DNA of 64,000 nt from Herbaspirillum sp. AP02 (GCF_015767275.1 NZ_JADWMY010000009.1:62001-126000), one strand, 5' to 3'; shown: positions 27,396-37,013, counted from the first letter of the stretch. Numbers and translations: made by a program. The notes: generated from the letters alone by a model not told the origin.

Positions 27396-28709
27396 ATGAA
27401 CATGATGAAAACACTGATCGCGACCGGTGTCCTGGCGACGATCACTTCTTCCGCCTTCGCTGCCACCGAGATCAGCTGGTGGCATTCCATGACCGGCGCC
27501 CTGGGCGAGCGTGTCAATGCCCTGGCCGACGACTTCAACAAGAGCCAGAGCGACTACAAGGTCGTGCCCGTCTACAAGGGGACCTACGACGAATCGATGT
27601 CGGCCGCGATCGCCGCCTACCGCGCCGGCAATGCACCGGACATCCTGCAGGTATTCGAAGTGGGCACCGCTACCATGATCTACGCCAAGGGTGCGGTCAA
27701 GCCGGTGTACGAGGTGATGCACCAGGCCGGCGAGAAGTTTGACCAGAACGACTACGTGCCGGCCGTGGCGGGTTACTACTCGACCGCCAAGGGCATGATG
27801 TCCTTCCCCTTCAACAGCTCCACCACCATCATGTTCTACAACAAGGACATGTTCGCCAAGGCTGGCCTGGACCCCGAAAAGCCACCCGTGACCTGGCAGG
27901 AATTCGTCGGCATGGCCGCCAAGATCAAGGCCAGCGGCGCCTCCTGTGCCTACACCACGACCTGGCAATCCTGGGTGCATTTGGAATCGTTTTCAACCTG
28001 GCATAACGTCGAGCTGGCGTCCAAGAACAACGGCTTCGGCGGCCTGGATGCGCGCCTGAAGATGAATAGCCCGCTGCATGTGCGCCATATCGAGAACCTG
28101 TCGAACTGGGCCAAGCAGGGCTACTTCACCTACGCCGGCCGCAAGGACGAGGCCAACGCCAAGTTCAACGCCGGCGAGTGCGCCATCATCACCGGTTCCT
28201 CCTCGGCCTACGCCGATATCCGCAAGAACGCCAAGTTCAAGTTCGGCGTGGCCACCCTGCCGTACTACAACGATGTGCAGGGCGCACCGCAGAACACCGT
28301 CATCGGCGGTGCTTCGCTGTGGGTGATGAATGGCAAGAAGGGTGACGAATACAAGGGCGTGGCCAAGTTCTTCAGCTACCTGTCCAAGCCGGAAGTGGCC
28401 GCCAAGTGGCACCAGGATACCGGTTACCTGCCGGTCACCAAGGCCGCCTACGAGTTGACCAAGAAGTCCGGTTTCTATGAGCGCAATCCGGGTACCGACG
28501 TGGCCGTCAAGCAGATGATCGTCAAGACCACCGACAAGTCGCGCGGCCTGCGCCTGGGCAACTACGCCCAGGTCCGTACCGTGTTCGATGAGGAACTGGA
28601 AAACGTCTGGACCGGCAAGAAGAGTCCGAAGGAAGCCCTGGATTCGGCCGTCAAGCGTGGCGACGAACTGTTGGTCCGCTTCGAAAAGGCCAACAAGGGT
28701 AACCAGTAA
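27396..28709 (+). CDS. ugpB: sn-Glycerol-3-phosphate ABC transporter binding protein
   Basis: UgpB binds glycerol-3-phosphate or glycerophosphodiesters in the periplasm. The 437-residue protein has a signal peptide ending near SSAFAATE and then [27 protein letters not shown], the classical UgpB opening. [19 protein letters not shown] near residue 140 and [16 protein letters not shown] are family features. Permease genes ugpA and ugpE and the ATPase gene ugpC follow in order. The upstream PHO-like box suggests induction under phosphate limitation. A hairpin in the 143-bp gap after ugpB may favour its higher expression. Confidence 0.95.
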   Translation: MNMMKTLIATGVLATITSSAFAATEISWWHSMTGALGERVNALADDFNKSQSDYKVVPVYKGTYDESMSAAIAAYRAGNAPDILQVFEVGTATMIYAKGAVKPVYEVMHQAGEKFDQNDYVPAVAGYYSTAKGMMSFPFNSSTTIMFYNKDMFAKAGLDPEKPPVTWQEFVGMAAKIKASGASCAYTTTWQSWVHLESFSTWHNVELASKNNGFGGLDARLKMNSPLHVRHIENLSNWAKQGYFTYAGRKDEANAKFNAGECAIITGSSSAYADIRKNAKFKFGVATLPYYNDVQGAPQNTVIGGASLWVMNGKKGDEYKGVAKFFSYLSKPEVAAKWHQDTGYLPVTKAAYELTKKSGFYERNPGTDVAVKQMIVKTTDKSRGLRLGNYAQVRTVFDEELENVWTGKKSPKEALDSAVKRGDELLVRFEKANKGNQ

Positions 28710-28750
28710 TTCCGTCAGTCCCGCCCCCGCATGCCCACCGGCATGAAGGG

Positions 28751-28776
28751 GCCGGAAGCGGCGATGGCGCTCCGGC
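28751..28776. repeat. Hairpin between ugpB and ugpA
   Basis: GCCGGA and TCCGGC form the base of a stem that continues with GC pairs around a GATG-containing loop, in the gap after the binding-protein gene. Such hairpins often stabilise the upstream binding-protein mRNA in ABC operons. No U-run follows. Confidence 0.45.
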
Positions 28777-28852
28777 AACGGGGCCCATCGCCGGTTTCCA
28801 TTTCCAGTCATTCAAACTTCTTTGACGCCGGGGAACCCCGGCAGGAACGATC

Positions 28853-29737
28853 GTGGAAAAACGCGCGCGATTCACCTCTAAGTGCTTGCCCTATCTGCTG
28901 GTGGCGCCGCAGATCGTGATCACCTTGCTGTTCTTTTTCTGGCCCGCTGCGCAGGCACTGTACCAGTCCATGCTGTTGCAGGATGCCTTCGGCGGCTATT
29001 CCGAATTCGTCTGGCTCGACAACTTCAAGACCCTCTTCGGCGATCCGACCTACCTCGAATCGTTCCGGACCACGGCGGTCTTCTCGGCGCTGGTGGCCTT
29101 CTTCGGCCTGGCGGTATCGCTGTTGCTGGCGGTCTTCGCCGACCGTGTGCGGCGCGGCGCCTCGATCTACAAGACCTTCCTGATCTGGCCCTATGCGGTC
29201 TCGCCGGTGGTGGTGGGCGTGCTGTGGATGTTCCTGCTCAGTCCTTCGCTGGGCATCCTCTCGCACGTACTGAGCTGGCTGGGCCTGCCCTGGGACTACA
29301 TGATCAACGGCACGCACGCGATGATCCTGATCGTGATTGCCGCCATCTGGAAGCAGATCAGCTACAACTTCCTGTTCTTCCTGGCTGGCCTGCAGTCGAT
29401 TCCGAAATCACTTATCGAAGCGGCCGCCATCGATGGCGCCGGTCCGGTCAAGCGCTTCTTCACCATCGTCTTCCCGCTGATCTCGCCGACCACCTTCTTC
29501 CTGTTCGTGGTCAACGTGGTCTATGCCTTCTTCGATACGTTCGTCATCGTCGATGCCACCACCCACGGCGGCCCCGGCAAGGACACCGAGATCCTGGTCT
29601 ACAAGGTGTTTTCCGATGGCTTCAAGGGCGGCGACCTGGGCAGTTCGGCAGCACAGTCGGTAGTGCTGATGGCCCTGGTGATCCTGCTGACGGTGGTGCA
29701 GTTCAAGTACGTCGAGAAGAAGGTCCAATACGCATGA
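28853..29737 (+). CDS. ugpA: Glycerol-3-phosphate ABC transporter permease UgpA
   Basis: This 294-residue inner-membrane permease of the MalF type has six predicted membrane segments. The conserved EAA loop that contacts the ATPase reads SLIEAAAIDGAGPVKRFFTI near residue 184. The start is GTG 28853 with AGGA seven bases upstream; the protein then begins MEKRARFTSKCLPYLLVAPQ, as UgpA does. Its stop codon overlaps the start of a 19-codon mini-frame that bridges to ugpE. Confidence 0.94.
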   Translation: MEKRARFTSKCLPYLLVAPQIVITLLFFFWPAAQALYQSMLLQDAFGGYSEFVWLDNFKTLFGDPTYLESFRTTAVFSALVAFFGLAVSLLLAVFADRVRRGASIYKTFLIWPYAVSPVVVGVLWMFLLSPSLGILSHVLSWLGLPWDYMINGTHAMILIVIAAIWKQISYNFLFFLAGLQSIPKSLIEAAAIDGAGPVKRFFTIVFPLISPTTFFLFVVNVVYAFFDTFVIVDATTHGGPGKDTEILVYKVFSDGFKGGDLGSSAAQSVVLMALVILLTVVQFKYVEKKVQYA

Positions 29738-29793
29738 ACACCGTCACCACCATGAACACCATGAAGATTGTCCGCCAGGAGGTGGCAGCATGA
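29734..29793 (+). CDS. 19-codon bridging mini-ORF between ugpA and ugpE
   Basis: An ATG at 29734 overlaps the ugpA stop by four bases. The frame reads [19 protein letters not shown] and its TGA overlaps the ugpE ATG, again by four bases. AGGAGG for ugpE lies within it. The peptide itself may have no function; the double overlap would carry ribosomes from ugpA to ugpE. Too short to be sure it is translated. Confidence 0.35.
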   Translation: MNTVTTMNTMKIVRQEVAA

Positions 29794-30641
29794 TCGAACG
29801 TCGTCCCATCCTCGATTTCCTCAGCCACGTGGTACTGGTGCTGGGCGTGTTGATTGTGTTCTTCCCGCTCTACGTGGCCTTCGTGGCCAGCACCCAGACC
29901 GCCGAGCAGTCGGCCCTGTCGCCGCTGTCGCTGGTGCCGGGCGGGGAACTGGTCAACAACTACAGTGCTGTGCTGTTCAAGGGCGCGTCCGGGCAGGTCA
30001 CGGCGCCGCCGGTCCTGCACATGCTGTGGGTGAGCCTGGCGACCGCGCTCATCATCGCCATCGGCAAGATTTCCATTTCCATGCTGTCGGCCTTTGCCAT
30101 CGTCTACTTCCGCTTTCCCGGTCGAGGTATCTTCTTCTGGATGATCTTCGTCACCCTGATGTTGCCGGTGGAGGTGCGCATCACGCCGACCTACCAGGTG
30201 GTATCCGATCTGGGCATGCTCAACAGCTACGCCGGCCTGAGCGTTCCGCTCATTGCGTCGGCCACGGCGACCTTCCTGTTCCGGCAGTTCTTCCTGACGG
30301 TGCCGGACGAACTGGCCGAGGCGGCGCGCATCGATGGCGCCGGCCCCTTGCGTTTCCTCAAGGATGTGCTGTGGCCCCTGTCGCGCACCAACGTGATCGC
30401 ACTCTTCGTGATCATGTTCATCTATGGCTGGAACCAGTACCTGTGGCCGTTGATCATCGCCACGGACCCCGGCATGTATCCGATCGGCATCGGCATCAAG
30501 ACCCTGATTTCCGGCGGCGATTCGGCCGTGGAATGGAACCTCGTGATGGCCACCATGATCCTGGCCATGCTGCCGCCCGGCCTGGTGGTGGTGGTGATGC
30601 AGAAATGGTTCGTCAAGGGCCTGGTCGATTCCGAGAAATAA
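29790..30641 (+). CDS. ugpE: Glycerol-3-phosphate ABC transporter permease UgpE
   Basis: This 283-residue MalG-type permease pairs with UgpA to form the membrane channel. Six membrane segments are visible, and the EAA loop reads [20 protein letters not shown] near residue 178. The C-terminal segment [23 protein letters not shown] matches UgpE. AGGAGG is placed seven bases before the ATG. It is followed after 40 bp by the ATPase gene. Confidence 0.94.
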   Translation: MIERRPILDFLSHVVLVLGVLIVFFPLYVAFVASTQTAEQSALSPLSLVPGGELVNNYSAVLFKGASGQVTAPPVLHMLWVSLATALIIAIGKISISMLSAFAIVYFRFPGRGIFFWMIFVTLMLPVEVRITPTYQVVSDLGMLNSYAGLSVPLIASATATFLFRQFFLTVPDELAEAARIDGAGPLRFLKDVLWPLSRTNVIALFVIMFIYGWNQYLWPLIIATDPGMYPIGIGIKTLISGGDSAVEWNLVMATMILAMLPPGLVVVVMQKWFVKGLVDSEK

Positions 30642-30681
30642 TTCAACTCATTTACGACGCTCATTTACGGCGCTTACCATC

Positions 30682-31776
30682 ATGGCAGCAATCCATCTCA
30701 AGCAAGTCCGCAAGACCTATGGCAATGGCCCCAAGGCAGTCGACGTGATCCACGGTATCGATGCCGAGATCGCCGATGGCGAATTCATCGTCATGGTCGG
30801 CCCGTCCGGCTGCGGCAAGTCAACACTGCTGCGCATGGTCGCGGGCCTGGAAGAGATCAGCAGCGGACAGATCGTCATCGGCCAACGCGTGGTCAATGAC
30901 CTGGAACCCAAGGAGCGCGACATTGCCATGGTGTTCCAGAACTATGCGCTCTATCCGCACATGACGGTGTACCAGAACATGGCCTACGGCCTGAAGATCC
31001 AGGGCCTGTCCAAAGCCGAGATCGATGAGCGCGTGCAGCGTGCTGCCACCATCCTCGAACTGGGCGCGCTGTTGGAGCGGACTCCGCGCCAGCTCTCCGG
31101 CGGCCAGCGTCAGCGGGTGGCCATGGGGCGCGCCATCGTGCGCAAGCCTGCGGTATTCCTCTTTGACGAACCCCTGTCCAACCTGGACGCCAAGCTGCGC
31201 GTACAGATGCGTCTGGAAATCCAGAAGCTGCACGCCAGCCTGCGTACCACCAGCCTGTACGTCACCCACGATCAGGTGGAAGCGATGACGCTGGGCCAGC
31301 GCATGATCGTCATGAACCGCGGCGTGGCCGAGCAGATCGGCACGCCGGCCGAGGTCTATGCGCGTCCGGCCACCACCTTCGTGGCCAGCTTCATCGGTTC
31401 GCCGCCGATGAACCTGCTGCAGGGGCGGGTCGGTGCGGATGGTTCTGGCTTCGAGGTCAGCAAGGGTAGTGAGGCCGATACCATCCGCCTGCCGCAGCCG
31501 GCAAGCGCGGCGGCGGGGCAGGAACGCATCCTCGGCGTACGTCCGGAGCACTTGCTGCCCATCCTCGACGGCTCGGCCGCGCAGCTTTCGCTGGAAGTGG
31601 AACTGGTGGAAGCGCTGGGTGCGGAACTGCTGGTGCATGCGCGCTGCGGCGGGCAGGCACTGGTGCTGCGTTGTCCCGCCAATGTGCCGGTCAGCACTGG
31701 TCAGCATATCGGTGCATCGTTCGGCGCGACGGACGTGCATTGGTTTGATGTGCAGAGTACGCGTCGCATCGATTGA
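30682..31776 (+). CDS. ugpC: Glycerol-3-phosphate ABC transporter ATPase UgpC
   Basis: This 364-residue ATPase drives import through UgpAE. Walker A is GPSGCGKST near residue 38, the signature is [14 protein letters not shown] near residue 135, Walker B is [16 protein letters not shown] near residue 157, and the switch histidine is in [11 protein letters not shown]. The C-terminal TOBE region (about residues 240-364) is of the MalK/UgpC regulatory type, with [12 protein letters not shown] and LGVRPEHL. A strong terminator follows, ending the ugpBAEC operon; no ugpQ phosphodiesterase gene is adjacent. Confidence 0.95.
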   Translation: MAAIHLKQVRKTYGNGPKAVDVIHGIDAEIADGEFIVMVGPSGCGKSTLLRMVAGLEEISSGQIVIGQRVVNDLEPKERDIAMVFQNYALYPHMTVYQNMAYGLKIQGLSKAEIDERVQRAATILELGALLERTPRQLSGGQRQRVAMGRAIVRKPAVFLFDEPLSNLDAKLRVQMRLEIQKLHASLRTTSLYVTHDQVEAMTLGQRMIVMNRGVAEQIGTPAEVYARPATTFVASFIGSPPMNLLQGRVGADGSGFEVSKGSEADTIRLPQPASAAAGQERILGVRPEHLLPILDGSAAQLSLEVELVEALGAELLVHARCGGQALVLRCPANVPVSTGQHIGASFGATDVHWFDVQSTRRID

Positions 31777-31806
31777 ACGACACTGCAGTTGTGATGCTGA
31801 AAATGA

Positions 31807-31831
31807 AAACGGGCCGCGAGGCCCGTTTTTC
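31807..31831. terminator. Terminator after ugpC
   Basis: AAACGGGCC and GGCCCGTTT pair perfectly around GCGA with a T-run after the stem and an A-rich stretch before it. It can serve both ugpC and the convergent oxyR gene. Confidence 0.9.
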
Positions 31832-31854
31832 TTTGCGTTGCGCGGTATCCAGCA

Positions 31855-32802
31855 TCACGCCGTGGTGGCCGTCTCATCGGTCAGCATCTGCACCCCATTG
31901 AGATTGCATGCCAGCACCGCCTGATGCACGGCATCGATGGCGGCCTGCCGGGTGAAGCTCTTGCGCCAGGCAATCACTACGCGGCGCGAGGGGGCCGGCG
32001 CCACGAAGGGGACATAGCGGACCATGCCCTCGCGGGTGTTGGCGTCGGGGATGGAAGCGCGCGGCAACACGGTCACGCCGATGCCGGAGGACACCATGTG
32101 GCGGATCGTTTCCAGCGACGAGCCCTCGAAGGTGCGGGCGATGCCATCGCCGTTGGTGGAGAAGCGCGACATCTCGGGACAGACTTCCAGTACCTGGTCG
32201 CGGAAGCAGTGCCCATTGCCCAGCAGCAGCATGGTCTCGGTCTTGAGTTCGCGGGCGTCGATTTCCTTGCGCTCGGCCCACTTGTGCTGGCGCGGCAGGG
32301 CGACCATGAATTCCTCGTCGTACAGCGGTAGCACGTTCAGACCGTGCTCAGGGAAGGGCAGAGCCATGATGGCCGCATCGAGCTCGCCCTGGCGCAGCAG
32401 TTCGATCAGGCGGGTGGTGAAATTCTCCTGCAGGATCAGCGGCATCTGCGGCACCCGCTCTATCATGGTCTTGACCAGTGATGGCAGCAGGTAGGGGCCG
32501 ATGGTATAGATGATGCCCAGGCGCAGCGGGCCTGACAGCGGGTCCTTGTTCTGGTTGGCGATCTCCTTGATGGCCGCCGTCTGTTCCAGTACGCGCTCGG
32601 CCTGTGCCACGATCTGCGCACCCAGCGGCGTGACCGAGACCTCGGTGCCCCCGCGCTCGAAGATCACGACCCCAAGTTCGTCTTCCAGCTTCTTGATGGC
32701 CACCGACAGCGTGGGCTGGGCGACGAAACAAGCTTCTGCTGCATGGCCGAAATGCTTTTCGCGCGCGACGGCCACGATGTATTTGAGTTCTGTAAGTGTC
32801 AT
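31855..32802 (-). CDS. oxyR: Hydrogen peroxide-sensing LysR regulator OxyR
   Basis: OxyR activates peroxide defence genes when two cysteines form a disulfide. The 315-residue protein begins MTLTELKYIVAVAREKHFGHAAEACFVAQPT with the LysR helix-turn-helix. The redox pair is present in the spacing typical of OxyR, GNGHCFRDQVLEVC near residue 196, with cysteines nine apart. ATG 32802 was chosen to give this standard N-terminus; the longer frame upstream has no family match. It is divergent from ppk2 and convergent with ugpC. Confidence 0.93.
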   Translation of the reverse strand: MTLTELKYIVAVAREKHFGHAAEACFVAQPTLSVAIKKLEDELGVVIFERGGTEVSVTPLGAQIVAQAERVLEQTAAIKEIANQNKDPLSGPLRLGIIYTIGPYLLPSLVKTMIERVPQMPLILQENFTTRLIELLRQGELDAAIMALPFPEHGLNVLPLYDEEFMVALPRQHKWAERKEIDARELKTETMLLLGNGHCFRDQVLEVCPEMSRFSTNGDGIARTFEGSSLETIRHMVSSGIGVTVLPRASIPDANTREGMVRYVPFVAPAPSRRVVIAWRKSFTRQAAIDAVHQAVLACNLNGVQMLTDETATTA

Positions 32803-32926
32803 GCTGTTATGCCGAATCGTTTTGGGGACTATAGCGTATTTTCGCATGGGCCACCTGCGCCGGCGCAAGGCGCGCCGTTGTCCCTTGGCGCAGGATGGAA
32901 GTGGTATTTGGCGCCGCTTCGGGCCG

Positions 32927-32955
32927 ATGTTATCGTCCTGTCACGGCTTGGTCAC
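32927..32955 (+). promoter_or_regulatory. Candidate triple PHO-box repeat upstream of ppk2
   Basis: Three seven-base direct repeats at 11-bp steps read ATGTTAT, CTGTCAC and TGGTCAC, against the PhoB half-site CTGTCAT. The middle half-site is nearly perfect and the others match at four or five positions. It ends 80 bp before the ppk2 start, a usual distance for PhoB activation. Confidence 0.6.
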
Positions 32956-33035
32956 AATGGACAGGTATGTTGTCACGCACTTTTCCGGCGAAGGGAGTGC
33001 CGCGTTCGCCGCTTTATCTTGCACACGAGGAAACA

Positions 33036-33947
33036 ATGGATAAGGAAGAAATGGTCAAGCGCGTCCACCGCGAACTGGCCGACAGCTACGACGAAGAAAT
33101 GGAACTGGAACTGGAAGACCGTACCGTGGACCCGGTCACCGGCGAGTTCTCCAGCGCCCATGGCGAAGAAGAAAAGGAATACCGCCGCCTGTATTTCCGC
33201 GAACTGTTCCGCCTCCAGGGGGAACTGGTCAAGCTGCAGGACTGGGTGGTGCAGACCGGTCACAAGGTGGTGATCGTGTTCGAAGGCCGGGATGCGGCCG
33301 GCAAGGGCGGCGTGATCAAGCGCATCACCCAGCGCCTCAACCCTCGCGTGGCACGCGTGGCCGCGCTGCCGGCGCCCAACGACCGCGAACGCACGCAGTG
33401 GTATTTCCAGCGCTATGTCTCGCACCTGCCGGCCGCAGGCGAGATCGTGCTGTTTGATCGCAGCTGGTACAACCGCGCTGGCGTGGAACGGGTGATGGGC
33501 TTCTGCACCGACGAGCAGTACGAGGAATTCTTCCGCTCGGTGCCGGAGTTCGAGCGCATGCTCACGCGCGCCGGCATCCAGGTCATCAAGTACTGGTTCT
33601 CCATCACCGATGAAGAGCAGCACCTGCGCTTCCTCTCGCGCATCCACGATCCGCTCAAGCAGTGGAAGCTCAGTCCGATGGACCTGGAGTCGCGCCGCCG
33701 CTGGGAGGAGTACACCAAGGCCAAGGAAGTGATGCTGGAACGCACCCACATTCCGGAAGCCCCGTGGTGGGTGGTGCAGGCGGTGGACAAGAAGAAGGCG
33801 CGCCTGAACTGCATCCAGCACCTGCTGCAGCAGATGCCCTATGCCGAAGTGCCGCATGCGTCGATCCAGTTGCCCGAGCGCGAACGCCATGAAGACTACG
33901 AGCGCCACCCGGTACCGAATTCGATGATCGTGCCCGATTTCTATTGA
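33036..33947 (+). CDS. ppk2: Polyphosphate kinase 2 (PPK2 family)
   Basis: PPK2 enzymes transfer phosphate between polyphosphate and nucleoside di- or monophosphates. The 303-residue one-domain protein has Walker A VIVFEGRDAAGKGGVIKRI near residue 90 and Walker B LFDRSWYNRAGVERVMGF near residue 146, plus the lid region DEEQHLRFLSRIHDPLKQWKLSPMD. These fit PPK2 class I, which usually prefers nucleoside diphosphates. ATG 33036 follows GAGGAAACA, giving MDKEEMVKRV; a longer frame upstream lacks conservation. PHO-like repeats upstream link it to phosphate control, along with the nearby ugp operon. Confidence 0.92.
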   Translation: MDKEEMVKRVHRELADSYDEEMELELEDRTVDPVTGEFSSAHGEEEKEYRRLYFRELFRLQGELVKLQDWVVQTGHKVVIVFEGRDAAGKGGVIKRITQRLNPRVARVAALPAPNDRERTQWYFQRYVSHLPAAGEIVLFDRSWYNRAGVERVMGFCTDEQYEEFFRSVPEFERMLTRAGIQVIKYWFSITDEEQHLRFLSRIHDPLKQWKLSPMDLESRRRWEEYTKAKEVMLERTHIPEAPWWVVQAVDKKKARLNCIQHLLQQMPYAEVPHASIQLPERERHEDYERHPVPNSMIVPDFY

Positions 33948-33973
33948 AGACTCTGCGCACGAAACCCGCATGA

Positions 33974-34005
33974 AAAATGGCCGGAGATGTTTCTCCGGCC
34001 ATTTT
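33974..34005. terminator. Bidirectional terminator between ppk2 and a hypothetical gene
   Basis: A perfect 14-bp stem (AAAATGGCCGGAGA with its complement) encloses a TGTT loop, with T- and A-runs built into the arms. It lies between convergent genes and should work in both directions. Confidence 0.92.
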
Positions 34006-34034
34006 CCTTGGTGCTGCCCGATCGCGGCGAGACG

Positions 34035-34577
34035 CTAGTCGAAGTACTTGGAAATGACTTCGCCAAAGGCCTGTTCGGCCGACATGCCGTTGAGCATCAG
34101 CTTGCTGATCTCATCGGAGTGCTGGTTGATTTCTTCCGGCAGCATGTGGCGGTTGGCCTTGAAATAGGCGTACTTTTCGCCATCCACCGCTTCCCGGGCG
34201 CGGGCTGCGGCGGTGGTCGGACGTGCAGTGCCGGCGGCGCTGCGGGCCGAGGCCGCACGCGCTGCGCGCGGCGTGCTGCGGGTGCCGCTGCCACCGGTGG
34301 CGACGATGCGTTTGATCTGATCCAGCGTGAAGATGGGGGTCACGTTGCCGGGGCCGAATTCGGTTTCTTCGGCGCGGTGCACGTGGTGATTGCCATCGAA
34401 GGCCATCTTCTTGTCGAAGCTGTTGATCACTTCGTAGTGGGGCTTTTGCGCCGAACCGAACATGCTGAAATGGACACGGTCGCCGTAGGAAGTCATCTGG
34501 GTAATCACGCCGTTGAGGAATTCGGCTTTGATCGCCTCAACGTTGCCATGCCAGCGTTTGGTTTTGCTTGAACTCAA
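34035..34577 (-). CDS. Hypothetical protein (180 aa) with Ala/Arg/Thr-rich linker
   Basis: I do not recognise this 180-residue protein. An N-terminal region of about 90 residues (MSSSKTKRWHGNVEAIKAEF, SYGDRVHFSMFGSAQKPHYE) looks folded. A low-complexity stretch near residues 98-128 is rich in Ala, Arg, Thr and Ser and resembles a flexible nucleic-acid-binding or surface linker. A C-terminal helical part follows (YAYFKANRHMLPEEINQHSDEISKLML). No signal peptide or membrane segment is seen. It is transcribed alone, with a 308-bp upstream region that includes a GC-rich inverted repeat. Confidence 0.65.
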   Translation of the reverse strand: MSSSKTKRWHGNVEAIKAEFLNGVITQMTSYGDRVHFSMFGSAQKPHYEVINSFDKKMAFDGNHHVHRAEETEFGPGNVTPIFTLDQIKRIVATGGSGTRSTPRAARAASARSAAGTARPTTAAARAREAVDGEKYAYFKANRHMLPEEINQHSDEISKLMLNGMSAEQAFGEVISKYFD

Positions 34578-34885
34578 AATAACTCTTCCAATGATGCAGG
34601 CGCGGCCTCCGGTCGATGTCTTGCATCGATGCGGCCGGAGCCGCCAAGGTCGCGCGAATTAAAAACGGGGGGATCGAAGCAATATTATCCTCCTCCACAC
34701 GTCTTCTTGCATGACCGAAGCTGACTTTTTCTTCACTTGAATGGTCGGTCAATGAATTTTGAGTAGTTTTCCAAAGAATTTACGCCGCTTTTCGCAGAAA
34801 TTGCTTGAAAAGCATGCCTCTCATCGCCATCTATTTGCTTTATAGCAATAATCGCTGCCCCCGCTTTTATTCCCAAAGGCCCCTC
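34578..34885. other. Divergent intergenic region with a GC-rich imperfect dyad
   Basis: Between the hypothetical gene and the metallophosphoesterase gene there is an imperfect inverted repeat near 34599-34645, with CGGCCTCCGG-like and CCGGAGCCGCC-like arms. The rest is AT-rich compared with its surroundings and likely holds both promoters. No gene is evident. Confidence 0.4.
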
Positions 34886-36049
34886 ATGCGCCGTAGCCTT
34901 ACCTCCGTCTTCGTCATCCTCGGCTTGCTGGCCGCCCTGCATGCCTGGATAGGCTGGCAACTGCTTCCGGCCCTGAGCATCCACCCCGGTTGGATCGGGC
35001 TGGGCGCGGCGGTGCTGGTGCTGTCCTTTCTGCTGATGCCGGTGGCGCTGGCGGCGCCCTACCTGAAGCGACGCGGGCTTTCCGAAACCTGGTCCGACCG
35101 TCTGGCCTGGGCCGGCATGCTGGCCATGGGCGCGTTTTCCTCGGCCCTGCTGCTGACCTTGCTGCGCACCATCGCGCTGGCACTGCTGCCCTGGCTGGCG
35201 GCCTCACTGTCCCCCCTCCAGCGGCAGGAAATGGTGGAGCTGACCGCCTGGCTGGTGCTGGCCCTGACCGCCTCAGCCACCGTCATCGGCTATCTCAATG
35301 CCCGCCGCACCGCCGCCGTGGTCGAGGTGAATGTCCCCATCGCCAACCTGCCGCCCGCGCTGGAGGGCTTCACCATCGTCCAGATCAGCGACATCCATGT
35401 CGGCCCGACCATCAAGGCGCCCTACCTGCAGGCCATCGTCGACAAAGTCAATGCCTTGCAGCCGGACGTGGTGGCCATCACCGGTGATCTGGTCGATGGC
35501 AGCGTGCGCCAATTGGCACCGCATACCGCGCCGCTGGCACAGTTGCGCGCCCGTCATGGGGCCTATTTCGTCACGGGTAACCACGAGTACTACTCCAATG
35601 CCCATGAATGGATAGACGAGGTGCGCCGCCTGGGCGTGACCGTGCTGATGAACGAACACGTGGTACTGCGCCACGAGGACGCCGGGCTGGTCCTGGCCGG
35701 GGTCACCGACTACACCGCCCATCACTTCGATCCGGCCCACCGCAGCGACCCGCAGGCGGCCATTGCCGATGCTCCCGCCCATCATCCGCGCATCCTGCTG
35801 GCGCACCAGCCGCGCAGCGCCACGGCGGCGGCCGCAGCGGGCTACGACCTGCAGCTGTCGGGCCACACCCATGGCGGCCAGTTCTTCCCCTGGAATCTCT
35901 TCGTCCCGCTGCAGCAGCCCTACGTGGCCGGTCTCAAACGCCTGCAGGGCCTGTGGATCTACGTCAGTCGCGGTACCGGCTACTGGGGCCCGCCCAAGCG
36001 TCTGCTGGCGCCTTCCGAAATCACCCGGGTACGGCTGACGGCACGTTGA
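34886..36049 (+). CDS. Membrane-anchored metallophosphoesterase (YkuE-like)
   Basis: This 387-residue protein combines about four N-terminal membrane segments (to about residue 145) with a calcineurin-like phosphoesterase domain. The metal-binding motifs are all present: QISDIHVG near residue 168, ITGDLVDG near residue 200, TGNHEYY near residue 230 and SGHTHGGQ near residue 329. The active site should face the cytoplasm or periplasm depending on topology, which cannot be fixed here. The substrate is unknown; YkuE-type relatives act on lipid or nucleotide phosphates. I chose ATG 34886, with AAGG upstream. Its 3' end overlaps the convergent GlxA-type gene by 29 bases. Confidence 0.88.
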   Translation: MRRSLTSVFVILGLLAALHAWIGWQLLPALSIHPGWIGLGAAVLVLSFLLMPVALAAPYLKRRGLSETWSDRLAWAGMLAMGAFSSALLLTLLRTIALALLPWLAASLSPLQRQEMVELTAWLVLALTASATVIGYLNARRTAAVVEVNVPIANLPPALEGFTIVQISDIHVGPTIKAPYLQAIVDKVNALQPDVVAITGDLVDGSVRQLAPHTAPLAQLRARHGAYFVTGNHEYYSNAHEWIDEVRRLGVTVLMNEHVVLRHEDAGLVLAGVTDYTAHHFDPAHRSDPQAAIADAPAHHPRILLAHQPRSATAAAAAGYDLQLSGHTHGGQFFPWNLFVPLQQPYVAGLKRLQGLWIYVSRGTGYWGPPKRLLAPSEITRVRLTAR

Positions 36050-37013
36050 GCTCCGCCCCGGCATCTTCCTGTCGCGCCAGCCGTCGCATGGCCTGCGGCG
36101 GCTGACCGAACAGGCGCAGGCAGACGCGGCGCATGCGGTCCGCGTCGCCGAAACCGGTGGCGCGGGCGATGCTCTCCAAGGTGTCCTGTGACTGTTCGAT
36201 ACGCAGGCGCGCGGCCTCGGCCCGCATCTGCTCGATGGCGCGTGCCGGCGTCTGGCCGGTCTCGGCCGCGAAGCTGCGATCGAACTGGCGGCGGCTCAGG
36301 CAAGCCACCTCGGCCAGCACATCCACCGTCAACTCGTGCTGCAGGTGTTCGCGGGCATAGGTCAGGGCGCGACGGATGCGCTCGGAACCGCCGTCGATTT
36401 CCTGCAGCGCCGAGAACTGGGACTGTCCGCCCGGACGGCGGTAATACACCACCAGCTCGCGCGCCACCGAGCGTGCCAGTTCGGCCCCGTGATCGTCTTC
36501 GATGAGGGCCAGTGCCAGGTCGATCCCGGCAGAAATGCCGGCCGAGGTCCACACGCTGCCATCGCGTGAATAGATGCGGTCACTGTCGACCATCACCTGC
36601 GGATGCATCTGTTGCAGCTTGGCCGCCATGCGCCAGTGTGTGGTGGCCCGCTTGCCATCCAGTACTCCCGCCGCCGCCAGCACGAAGGCGCCGGTGCAGA
36701 CCCCGGCGATGCGCCGCGAGCGCGCTGCCGCCCGCACGATGTAGCGCCGCAGCTCCGGCGACACCAGGCCTTCGCGGGGAGCGCCACCGCCAGCCACCAC
36801 CAGCGTATCGAAGCTGGTACGGCCAATGCGTTCGGTCTGGATCATGGCCCCGGCCGAACTACGGATCAGTCCGCCCGCCTCGGAATGGAGCGTGAGCCGA
36901 TACAGCGAGCGGCCCGCCACGCGGTTGGCCGCATCGAAGGCCGACAGGGGACCGGTGAAGTCGAGCATGCTGCAATCGGCGAAGATCAGGAAGGCGGTAT
37001 CACGCGTAGGCAT
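36021..37013 (-). CDS. GlxA family transcriptional regulator (DJ-1/PfpI plus AraC HTH)
   Basis: This 330-residue regulator has an N-terminal class I amidotransferase-like domain, with the nucleophile-elbow sequence GVCTGAFVLAAAG near residue 105, and a C-terminal AraC-type DNA-binding domain (residues about 225-320, with LTVDVLAEVACLSRRQFDRSF and ESIARATGFGDADRMRRVC). GlxA-type proteins usually regulate use of amino-acid derivatives or quaternary amines. It is divergent from the MFS permease gene across about 100 bp, which makes that transporter its likely target. The convergent overlap with the phosphoesterase gene is 29 bases. Confidence 0.9.
   Translation of the reverse strand: MPTRDTAFLIFADCSMLDFTGPLSAFDAANRVAGRSLYRLTLHSEAGGLIRSSAGAMIQTERIGRTSFDTLVVAGGGAPREGLVSPELRRYIVRAAARSRRIAGVCTGAFVLAAAGVLDGKRATTHWRMAAKLQQMHPQVMVDSDRIYSRDGSVWTSAGISAGIDLALALIEDDHGAELARSVARELVVYYRRPGGQSQFSALQEIDGGSERIRRALTYAREHLQHELTVDVLAEVACLSRRQFDRSFAAETGQTPARAIEQMRAEAARLRIEQSQDTLESIARATGFGDADRMRRVCLRLFGQPPQAMRRLARQEDAGAELNVPSAVPG

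Noticed and set aside
36021-36049. 29-bp overlap of two convergent genes as a possible frameshift
   Set aside because: Both proteins end naturally for their families, so this is a simple 3' overlap.
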